Part shown: in pieces, positions 5,806-11,886 of the stretch
How positions within the stretch are numbered: the first letter of the stretch is position 1
How the letters are laid out: each line of letters opens with the position of its first letter
DNA from: Bacillota bacterium
GTDB lineage: Bacteria > Bacillota > Clostridia > Acetivibrionales > DSM-1351
Assembly (NCBI GenBank): GCA_023397905.1
Contig: JAEWSZ010000168.1
Location: forward strand, 1 to 11,886
Reading direction: 5' to 3'
DNA length: 11,886 nucleotides
Notes under the pieces: model-generated
Seen by the model: the letters and a program-made list of their open reading frames with translations, nothing else
Databases searched by the model: none
What the model was told of the DNA's origin: nothing
Translations under genes and position numbers: made by a program

Positions 5806-7437
5806 TTATTTTAATGCTTCCACTATTGATTTTTCTATCAGCTTCAGCTTGGCCGATACTTCGTCAATTTCAACGTCGGACCTCTCCTGTTTCAGATCGC
5901 CTCTGAGTATCTCCGACAGTTCATCGAACTCTTCCCGCAAGGTTTCCAGCAGCTCAACAACCTCAAGGCTTCTGAATTTCCTCTGGATATCCGCATTGGG
6001 AGCATTTTCATAAATATTTGCCCCAGTTACCACATAGCTGTCTCCCCTCGCGGGAATTACGCATTGCAGTCCGAATTTCTCCGAAACAGTCCCGGCAAAC
6101 TCAGTCATTATTTCCTGTTCCCCATGGACAATAAACACCTTTTTGGGCTTTTTAGCAAAACTATTTATCCATGCCAGAAGCCCGTCTCTGTCCGCATGCC
6201 CTGAAAATCCGTCAATTGATTCAATTCTGGCATTGACGGATATCTCCTCCCCAAAGAGCTTGACTTTTGGGGCTCCGTCCAGGATCTTCCGGCCCAGAGT
6301 GCCTTCTGCCTGATATCCCACAAACAGAATGGTCGATTCCTTCCTCCACAGATTGTGCTTAAGATGGTGTTTTATTCTGCCCGCATCGCACATGCCGCTT
6401 GCGGAAATGATAATGGTGCTCTCAGTTCTTTCATTGAGCTTCTTGGATTCATCCGAGGACTGTGTGAATTTAAGCATTGGGAAATCCAGCGGATTGTCGC
6501 CGTTTGCTATATATTCTTTCGCCTCATCGTCAAAGCAGTCCAGGTTTTCCCTGAAAATCTGCGTTGCGGAGGTGGCAAGAGGACTGTCTACATAAACGGG
6601 AATATTCAGTATTTTGTTTACCTTTTCCCCGAAAACGTCCATATACTTGTTCAAGTCGTATATTATCTCCTGGGTCCTGCCGACCGCAAAGGAAGGGATT
6701 ACGACATTGCCTCCTTGGGCTATGGTTTCAGATATTATATTGATAAACCTTTCAACCTTTTCGGCGCCTTTTTTCAAGGTATGAAGCCTGTTTCCGTATG
6801 TGGACTCTATTATGAGATAATCTGCTTCCGAAATCACGGTGGGGTCACGCAGAATCGGCATTCCCTTATTTCCAAGGTCTCCGCTGAAAACAAGCTTTGT
6901 GTCCTGATTGTTCTCGGTCACCCATATTTCCAGTATTGCAGAGCCCAGAATATGTCCGGCGTCGCTGAATCTCACCCTTATATCCTTATTGACGGCAATA
7001 ACCTCACCATATGCCACCCCTTTAAAAAGGCCAAGGCAGTCTGTGGCTTCCTTTACTGTGTATAAAGGCTTGACAGGCGCTTTTCCCGCCCTCTGTCTTT
7101 TTCTGTTGAGCCACTCGTTTTCTATTTCCTGTATGTGTCCGCTGTCCGGCAGCATTATGCCGCAGAGCTGCATGGTGGCCTTCGTTGCATAAATATTGCC
7201 TTTAAACCCGTCCATATAAAGCTTTGGCAGCCTTCCGCTGTGGTCGATATGCGCATGGGTCAGAAGTACAAAATCAAGCGTTCCCGGATTAAAAGGAAAC
7301 GACTCGGAATTCAATATGACCTCATTTGCCCTTCCTTGAAACATACCGCAGTCCACAAGGAATTTTGTCTCTCTGGTTTCCACCAAATAACAGGAACCGG
7401 TCACCGTTTTCGCCGCTCCCAGAAAAGTAATATTCAT
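5806..7437 (-). CDS. Beta-CASP metallo-beta-lactamase-fold nuclease (YSH1/CPSF-like)
   Basis: 543-residue protein with an N-terminal metallo-beta-lactamase domain. The metal ligands are visible: HAHIDH (61-66), DAGHILGSA (159-167) and FSGDLG (184-189). The beta-CASP insert follows ESTYGNRLH (211-219), and the RNA-metabolising RMMBL part has FSGHADRDGLL (411-421) and VHGEQE (437-442), the histidine motifs of the beta-CASP group. Such proteins are RNases of mRNA 3'-end processing and decay or their relatives; the cellular target here is inferred. After the catalytic core, residues about 488-543 form a charged, leucine-rich probable coiled coil, which could mediate dimer or partner binding. GGGGG seven nt before ATG supports the start. 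It is the last gene of the M42-EamA operon (12 bp after the transporter gene) and precedes a strong palindrome terminator. Confidence 0.9.
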   Translation of the reverse strand: MNITFLGAAKTVTGSCYLVETRETKFLVDCGMFQGRANEVILNSESFPFNPGTLDFVLLTHAHIDHSGRLPKLYMDGFKGNIYATKATMQLCGIMLPDSGHIQEIENEWLNRKRQRAGKAPVKPLYTVKEATDCLGLFKGVAYGEVIAVNKDIRVRFSDAGHILGSAILEIWVTENNQDTKLVFSGDLGNKGMPILRDPTVISEADYLIIESTYGNRLHTLKKGAEKVERFINIISETIAQGGNVVIPSFAVGRTQEIIYDLNKYMDVFGEKVNKILNIPVYVDSPLATSATQIFRENLDCFDDEAKEYIANGDNPLDFPMLKFTQSSDESKKLNERTESTIIISASGMCDAGRIKHHLKHNLWRKESTILFVGYQAEGTLGRKILDGAPKVKLFGEEISVNARIESIDGFSGHADRDGLLAWINSFAKKPKKVFIVHGEQEIMTEFAGTVSEKFGLQCVIPARGDSYVVTGANIYENAPNADIQRKFRSLEVVELLETLREEFDELSEILRGDLKQERSDVEIDEVSAKLKLIEKSIVEALK

Positions 7438-7449
7438 AACAACGCCCCC

Positions 7450-8364
7450 TTAATAATTTATAAGTTCATTACTGTCTATACTGTCTGCTTTGTGCACCTG
7501 CTTTTTGGATAATTGGTATGTATAAACACATCTAAGTGTGATAACTGCTATAACCACCGCTCCTCCCATCAGTGAATAGATACCCGGCATCTCGTGCAGC
7601 ACCAGAGCCACCCATACGGGGTTTAATATGGGCTCTATAACCGGTATCAAGACAGCTTCCAGCGCTGTGACATTTTTGATTGCAACGGAATACAGGACAT
7701 AGGAAATGCCCAGCTGAAAAATTCCCAGCAAGCCGATCCCCAGCATGCTTTTACCATCGGGCACAGACCCGAACATAAACGGCAGGGCTACAATGGTTGT
7801 CAATATATTTCCCCAGAAGATCCTGTCCAGGGGGGAATCATCCTTTTGCAGCCTCAGAAGCAGCGCTACAAAAGCAAATGCCACCCCGCTGAAAATGGCG
7901 ATTATATTACCCAGCATACCGACCGCAGAAAGCTTGTCAATGAAAAACAGCAGCATTCCTCCCATAACGGCAATAATGGTCACAATGTCATACCATCTCA
8001 CCTTTTCCTTCAGAAATATCGCTCCGAATATGGCCACATAAATGGGCGCAGTATATTGGAGTATTATGGCATTTGCCGCAGTCGTCAGCTTTGTGGCACA
8101 CACAAAAGAAATCACCGTGGCTGCGTATACAAAAGCCGAGGCAAATTTTAACGGTGTAAACCGGAAATCCGGCTTTTTTATAAAAAACAAAATCAGGACC
8201 GCGGCGATCAGGCTGCGCATTCCCGCAATGGCTATGGGGTTCCAGGTTACCAGCTTTATAAGCAGGCCGCCCATGCTCCATAAAACCGCAGCTAAAGCCA
8301 GAACGACTAATGCCACGCTTCTTTTAGGCACAAAATCATTTATTTTTGAATTATATTTGCCCAT
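7450..8364 (-). CDS. EamA/DMT-superfamily transporter
   Basis: 304-residue inner-membrane protein with about ten hydrophobic spans arranged as two repeated EamA halves (roughly 17-141 and 150-278). Typical stretches are LAAVLWSMGGLLIKLV at the first span, TTAANAIILQYTAPIYVAIFGAIFLKE (about 94-120) and its second-half counterpart VTALEAVLIPVIEPILNPVWVALVLHEMP (about 232-260). Members move amino acids, nucleosides or other small metabolites; the substrate cannot be read from sequence. The position directly after three aminopeptidase genes makes amino-acid or dipeptide efflux or uptake a reasonable guess. An AGGAA ribosome site precedes the ATG. Distances are 73 bp from the preceding M42 gene and 12 bp to the following beta-CASP gene. 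The gap 8365-8437 shows no terminator. Confidence 0.9.
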   Translation of the reverse strand: MGKYNSKINDFVPKRSVALVVLALAAVLWSMGGLLIKLVTWNPIAIAGMRSLIAAVLILFFIKKPDFRFTPLKFASAFVYAATVISFVCATKLTTAANAIILQYTAPIYVAIFGAIFLKEKVRWYDIVTIIAVMGGMLLFFIDKLSAVGMLGNIIAIFSGVAFAFVALLLRLQKDDSPLDRIFWGNILTTIVALPFMFGSVPDGKSMLGIGLLGIFQLGISYVLYSVAIKNVTALEAVLIPVIEPILNPVWVALVLHEMPGIYSLMGGAVVIAVITLRCVYTYQLSKKQVHKADSIDSNELINY

Positions 8365-8437
8365 TATTTATATTCCTATCTCAGAGTCAGATGTTTTTTG
8401 GGGCTATCGTGGCAATCTACCTGCATTTGACTGTAAT

Positions 8438-9424
8438 TTACCTGTAATTTTTTGCAAAAACCGCCGCAAGCTTCACGCAATTGTCCAAATCTTCAAGATT
8501 CACCATTTCTGCAGGTGAGTGAACATTTCTGCAGGGTATTGATATCCCTCCGCAGGGAACTCCCGCGCCGGCGAGCTGTATGGCTCCAGGATCGCTGCCT
8601 CCCCTGTCCAGAAGCTCCAGGGTATATGGTATGCCGTTGGCCCTTGCAAGGTCTTCAAGCTCCCTGCGTATGGCCGGATGGGCGATATAAGCGCTGTCCT
8701 TTATTTTTATGGCCGGGCCGCCGCCCAGTCTGACTTCCCTTTTGCTGCACTCCGGAGTATCTCCGGTAAGAGTGACGTCAATGGCAACGGCACAGTCGGG
8801 CATTATTCCGTAGGCCGCTGTTTTGGCTCCCCTTAACCCCACTTCTTCCTGGGTTGTGAAAACGTAGTAAATCTCGTTATCCGTTTTCGGAAGGGCTTTG
8901 ATCAGCTCAATCAGTACGGCACAGCCGCTTCTGTTGTCCATGGCCTTTGAAATGGCAATTTTACCCTGTACGCAAAATTCTCCTGCGAAATTGGCCGTAT
9001 CACCTATTTTAACAAGCTTTTCGGCTTCTTCCCTGCTTCGGCAGCCGATATCCACGTACATTTTGCCGAGCTTCAGGCCTTTGTAGTCCTCCAGCTTTTC
9101 CTCCGCGCTGACGCTGCCTACGGTTCCGTTTCTGAATTTCACTCTCTGCCCCAGGGAAGTAAAAGGTGAAACACCGCCTATATTGGAAAAACGGATAAAT
9201 CCGTTATCATCGATAAAGGTGGCTATGATCCCTATTTCATCCATATGGGCCGCAAACATTATCTTTTTCCTCTTGCCCCTTTTCACGGCAATCAGGTTGC
9301 CCATGGCGTCTACTGTTATTTCATCCACATATTTTTTTATTTCGGCAGTGATCAATTCTCTGATTTCTTCTTCGCTTCCGGATACGCCGAAAGCCTGTGT
9401 GACTTTTCCCAATATCTCCTGCAT
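8438..9424 (-). CDS. M42 family metallo-aminopeptidase, third of three
   Basis: 328 residues, cytoplasmic. M42 enzymes are dinuclear metal aminopeptidases (formerly annotated as endoglucanase M or FrvX) that build large tetrahedral 12-subunit particles trimming peptides. All family ligands and catalytic residues are visible: H60 and D62 in AHMDEIG, D163 in AMDNRSGC, E193-E194 in TTQEEVGLRGA, D216 in AIDVTLTGD and H302 in VHSPAE. The PDZ-like insert expected between the first His and the Asp falls at about 70-155. AGGAGG four nt before ATG 9424 supports the start. It lies 47 bp after the preceding M42 gene and is the most canonical of the three. Peptide specificity (acidic, hydrophobic or basic) cannot be assigned. 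Confidence 0.93.
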   Translation of the reverse strand: MQEILGKVTQAFGVSGSEEEIRELITAEIKKYVDEITVDAMGNLIAVKRGKRKKIMFAAHMDEIGIIATFIDDNGFIRFSNIGGVSPFTSLGQRVKFRNGTVGSVSAEEKLEDYKGLKLGKMYVDIGCRSREEAEKLVKIGDTANFAGEFCVQGKIAISKAMDNRSGCAVLIELIKALPKTDNEIYYVFTTQEEVGLRGAKTAAYGIMPDCAVAIDVTLTGDTPECSKREVRLGGGPAIKIKDSAYIAHPAIRRELEDLARANGIPYTLELLDRGGSDPGAIQLAGAGVPCGGISIPCRNVHSPAEMVNLEDLDNCVKLAAVFAKNYR

Positions 9425-9471
9425 ATATCCTCCTACGTACGCCGAACCGCGTACTCAAATAGTTATAATAA

Positions 9472-10515
9472 TTAAAATCCGCCGAGGGTTTTAAGAAAAT
9501 CCCGGTCCTTGCTCATCTGGTTTAAAGCCGCTACGGTAAGCCGCTCGACACACTCAAAATCGCTCCTGCTCATGACCGATACCGGTGAGTGTATATACCT
9601 GCATGGCACAGATATGGATGCCGTTTTGACTCCGGTTCCGGTCCTTTGGATCTGTCCGGCATCATTTCCTCCGGTGGTGGTCTGCTTGTATTGAACCCTT
9701 ATGTTGTTTTTTACGGCGACATCATATAAGAAACGCACCAGCTCCTTGTGGCAGTAGCAGGTTCTGTCCACTAAGGTAAGAGCCGCGCCGTTTCCCAGGA
9801 TGGTGGAGTATTCGTGGGGCTCAACACCGGAAATATCCGCGCAGGTGGTTCCCTCAATGACAAGTGCTATGTCCGGCATAACATTAAAGGCGGCCACCTG
9901 GGCTCCCCTCAATCCCACTTCCTCCTGTACGGTGAAGCAGGCATACAAATCAAAATCATAGCCGTGCTTGAGAGCTTCCATAAGAACTGCGCAGCCAACC
10001 CTGTCATCAAGGGCCTTGGCCTTTACGCAGCCGTTTCCAAGCTCCACATACTCGCTGTCAAAGGCTATAAATTCTCCCAGAGGCGCAAGCCTTTCCGCCT
10101 CCTCCTTTGTATCCGCTCCAATGTCTATATAAAGATTTTTAATTTTTGTTATTTTTGCTCTTTCTTCCGCTTCCTGCTGGTGTATTGGTTTTGCTCCTAT
10201 AACGCCGCCCAGCTTCTTTTTGCCCACCAGCACCCTTTTCCCGGGAAGTATCCTGTCATCAATACCTCCCACGGCTTTAAACCTGATAAAACCCTTATCC
10301 GTGTGCCCGGAAACAATAAAGCCAACCTCGTCCATATGGGCCGAAAGCATTACTTTAAATTTGCCGCCGCTCCCTTTTTTGTATGCGATAATATTTCCTA
10401 TGGAATCGACTCTATAGGAATCGCATAAGTTCTGTATCTTTGCAATAATATAATTTCTCACATCGTTTTCATTGCCTGAAACGCCATTCAGATCAGTTAA
10501 TTCTCTTATAAGCAT
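9472..10515 (-). CDS. M42 family metallo-aminopeptidase, second of three
   Basis: 347 residues. Catalytic set intact: H60 and D62 in SAHMDEVG, D170 in ALDDRVGC, E198-E199 in TVQEEVGLRGA, E221 in VIEGTT and H309 in YIHSPV. It uses Glu at the third metal-ligand position (E221) where both neighbours have Asp, and has the TTTGGNDAGQI segment (279-289) in the substrate region. Both differences point to a specificity or metal preference distinct from its neighbours (inference). The ATG at 10515 overlaps the end of the preceding M42 gene by 10 bp, with GGGGAGG four nt before the start, so translational coupling is likely. It probably assembles into a 12-mer, alone or with the neighbouring paralogues. 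Confidence 0.93.
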   Translation of the reverse strand: MLIRELTDLNGVSGNENDVRNYIIAKIQNLCDSYRVDSIGNIIAYKKGSGGKFKVMLSAHMDEVGFIVSGHTDKGFIRFKAVGGIDDRILPGKRVLVGKKKLGGVIGAKPIHQQEAEERAKITKIKNLYIDIGADTKEEAERLAPLGEFIAFDSEYVELGNGCVKAKALDDRVGCAVLMEALKHGYDFDLYACFTVQEEVGLRGAQVAAFNVMPDIALVIEGTTCADISGVEPHEYSTILGNGAALTLVDRTCYCHKELVRFLYDVAVKNNIRVQYKQTTTGGNDAGQIQRTGTGVKTASISVPCRYIHSPVSVMSRSDFECVERLTVAALNQMSKDRDFLKTLGGF

Positions 10516-11555
10516 AGGACCTCCCCAAGCTGTTCGCTGCCAATCCTGGCAAATTCGGCCACAAGTCTTGCAGCGTATTTTATATCCTCAATGTTGACCG
10601 TTTCAACCGCCGTGTGCATATATCTTATGGGAATGGACACCAGCGCGCTGGGAATCCCGTTTGCAGACACCTGTGTCGCCCAGGCCTCGGTTCCTGTATT
10701 TCCGGCTTCCACCATCTTTTGAAATGGTATTAAATTCTCCCGTCCCAACTCAAATATTTTTGAAACCAGGTTTGGGTGCAGATTTGGTCCCATGGCTATT
10801 TCAGGACCTTTGCCCGGCGTTGACGAAACATCCTTGGGAAGATCCGGTATGTCCCCATGCCCAGTGTCTATAACTATTGCCGCATCGGGCCTCAAGGAAT
10901 AGGAGGCGGTGGTGACTCCCGTTAAAAAGGTCTCTTCCTGGGTTGAAGCCATAAAAATAATATCATTTTCATGATTAACATCCTTCAGCAGCCTGAGAAT
11001 CTCAAGAAGGCAAGCCACGCTGGCCCTGTTGTCAAAGGATTTCCCGCTGGCCTTCTGTTCGTTCATCACAGTAAATTTTGATTTTAAAGTGACCGTATCT
11101 CCCACAGAAACCAAGCCTTTGAGCTCTTTTGCCCCAAAACCGGTATCGACTATGAGGTCTTTTATTTTAACCGCCTTGCCCACATCCTCCGGCTTCAGCA
11201 GATGCGGAGGAGTGGCTCCGATTATGCCGGTTATGTCCCGGCGGCCGTGGATTATTACTTCCTGTGCCAGCAAAATCTTGCTGTCTATGCCGCCTATGTT
11301 TGACAACCCCACAAAGCCCTTTTCGTCAATTGAACTGACCACAAAACCTATTTCATCAATATGCGCGGTTATCATTATTTTTTTAGCCGCTTTGCTGCGG
11401 CCTCTCTTTAAACATATCACATTGAAAAACCTGTCCACGCTCACCTGGTCGCAATACTCCCTGAAAAGCTCCGCAGTCTTCTCGGCTGCGCCCTTTTCAT
11501 GTCCGGCTACCGCAACAAGCCCTGATAGGTACTCTAAATTATTTATAATACTCAT
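10506..11555 (-). CDS. M42 family metallo-aminopeptidase, first of three
   Basis: 349 residues. Catalytic set intact: H65 and D67 in TAHIDEIG, D175 in SFDNRASV, E207-E208 in STQEETFLTGV, D230 in VIDTGHGD and H314 in YMHTAVE. It is the most divergent of the three: QEETFLTG replaces the usual QEEVGLRG, HTAVE replaces HSPxE, and the GHGDIPDLP loop (232-240) and following GPNLHPNLV segment differ from the neighbours. The start at 11555 is forced because an in-frame TGA lies only 12 nt upstream. The ribosome site is weak (a partial GGA eight nt upstream), and a 9-codon ORF overlaps the start. This is the first gene of the five-gene operon ending near 5806, and its 3' end overlaps the next M42 gene. 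Confidence 0.93.
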   Translation of the reverse strand: MSIINNLEYLSGLVAVAGHEKGAAEKTAELFREYCDQVSVDRFFNVICLKRGRSKAAKKIMITAHIDEIGFVVSSIDEKGFVGLSNIGGIDSKILLAQEVIIHGRRDITGIIGATPPHLLKPEDVGKAVKIKDLIVDTGFGAKELKGLVSVGDTVTLKSKFTVMNEQKASGKSFDNRASVACLLEILRLLKDVNHENDIIFMASTQEETFLTGVTTASYSLRPDAAIVIDTGHGDIPDLPKDVSSTPGKGPEIAMGPNLHPNLVSKIFELGRENLIPFQKMVEAGNTGTEAWATQVSANGIPSALVSIPIRYMHTAVETVNIEDIKYAARLVAEFARIGSEQLGEVLCL

Positions 11556-11598
11556 GTAAAAAATCCATCAACTCTTTTCCATTAATTTATGCACTTCA

Positions 11599-11628
11599 AT
11601 TCTATCAAATAACTCGGAAACTTTCCAA
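11599..11628 (-). promoter_or_regulatory. Possible promoter of the M42-EamA-beta-CASP operon
   Basis: Minus strand: TTGGAA (11623-11628), an 18-nt spacer and TAGAAT (11599-11604), placing transcription about 40 nt before the first ATG. The perfect dyad GGAAACTTTCC (11616-11626) overlaps the -35 and could be an operator. Another -10-like TATAAT (11645-11650) has no good -35 partner. The assignment is tentative. Confidence 0.35.
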
Positions 11629-11696
11629 TCAAATAATGGTTTTTATTATACTAAAATACTATTTACACGTACCGGTAAATTTATTTTATAAAATGG

Positions 11697-11725
11697 TTGA
11701 CAAATTGGGATAATTAATTCATAAT
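11697..11725 (+). promoter_or_regulatory. Promoter of tRNA-Tyr
   Basis: Plus strand: TTGACA (11697-11702), a 17-nt spacer and CATAAT (11720-11725), predicting a start about 30 nt before the mature tRNA. It points away from the M42 operon. Confidence 0.7.
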
Positions 11726-11761
11726 CTTATTTGTTGCAAAAATTATGAAACAGTTATTCAT

Positions 11762-11846
11762 GGAGGGGTTCCCGAGTGGCCAAAGGGGGCAGACTGTAAA
11801 TCTGTTGCTTGTAGCTTCGATGGTTCGAATCCATCTCCCTCCACCA
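11762..11846 (+). tRNA. tRNA-Tyr (anticodon GTA), class II, CCA encoded
   Basis: A full cloverleaf can be drawn. The acceptor arm GGAGGGG pairs with TCCCTCC (11836-11842, one G-U), then discriminator A and encoded CCA. The anticodon stem-loop CAGACTGTAAATCTG gives anticodon GTA. A long variable arm (TTGCTTGTAGCTTC region) is typical of bacterial tRNA-Tyr, and the T-arm is GATGG-TTCGAAT-CCATC. 85 nt including CCA. The last 40 bases of the window after it show nothing recognisable; another tRNA could follow outside. Confidence 0.97.
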
Positions 11847-11886
11847 CCAAAGCCTTGTACATTCGCGATTACGCTGTGTGCGGGGT

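Noticed and set aside
5648..6013. Plus-strand open frame at the end of the beta-CASP gene
   Set aside because: It crosses the palindrome and the antisense of a clear gene; the product is low complexity (Ser-rich) without motifs.
8365..8437. Terminator or promoter between the third M42 gene and the EamA gene
   Set aside because: No stem followed by a T run and no paired -35/-10 seen; cotranscription is the simpler reading.
11645..11650. TATAAT as the -10 of the M42 operon
   Set aside because: No acceptable -35 box at 16-18 nt; kept only as an alternative in the promoter entry.

Overview
The window looks like chromosomal DNA of a Gram-positive anaerobe of the class Clostridia. The reasons are strong AGGAGG-type ribosome sites, sigma-A-type promoters, M42 aminopeptidases, an LctP-family permease and a phenylacetate-CoA-ligase-type enzyme of the kind common in amino-acid-fermenting clostridia, and a class II tRNA-Tyr with encoded CCA. 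The genus cannot be fixed from the sequence alone. All nine complete protein genes and one partial gene lie on the minus strand; only the tRNA at the right end is on the plus strand.

Reading in the direction of transcription (right to left): a divergent intergenic region separates tRNA-Tyr (plus) from a long minus-strand operon of three consecutive M42 metallo-aminopeptidase paralogues, an EamA/DMT transporter and a beta-CASP metallo-beta-lactamase-fold nuclease-like protein. Gaps inside the operon are small (10-bp overlap, 47, 73 and 12 bp). It ends at a 52-bp perfect palindrome that can act as a terminator. Next comes a single-gene unit with a consensus promoter, encoding a membrane-anchored lysozyme-like (transglycosylase-like) protein, followed by one clear and one possible terminator hairpin. 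Then come an LctP-type carboxylate permease and an aryl-acetate-CoA ligase (PaaK type), separated by a short degenerate 8-bp repeat tract. A 245-bp segment after paaK has long complementary ends and several internal helices, then a T run. It has no good coding content and is the best candidate for something undescribed. Finally, rnhA (RNase HI) has its own promoter and is followed by a Nudix hydrolase gene cut by the window edge.

Most of the window is housekeeping or metabolic: peptide breakdown to amino acids (M42 trio), export or import of small metabolites (EamA, LctP), CoA activation of aryl acids, and nucleic-acid or nucleotide maintenance (RNase HI, Nudix, beta-CASP). The points worth pursuing are the putative structured RNA at 917-1161, the M42 trio as a possible mixed-subunit peptidase, the unusual lysozyme-like protein, and the large palindrome.
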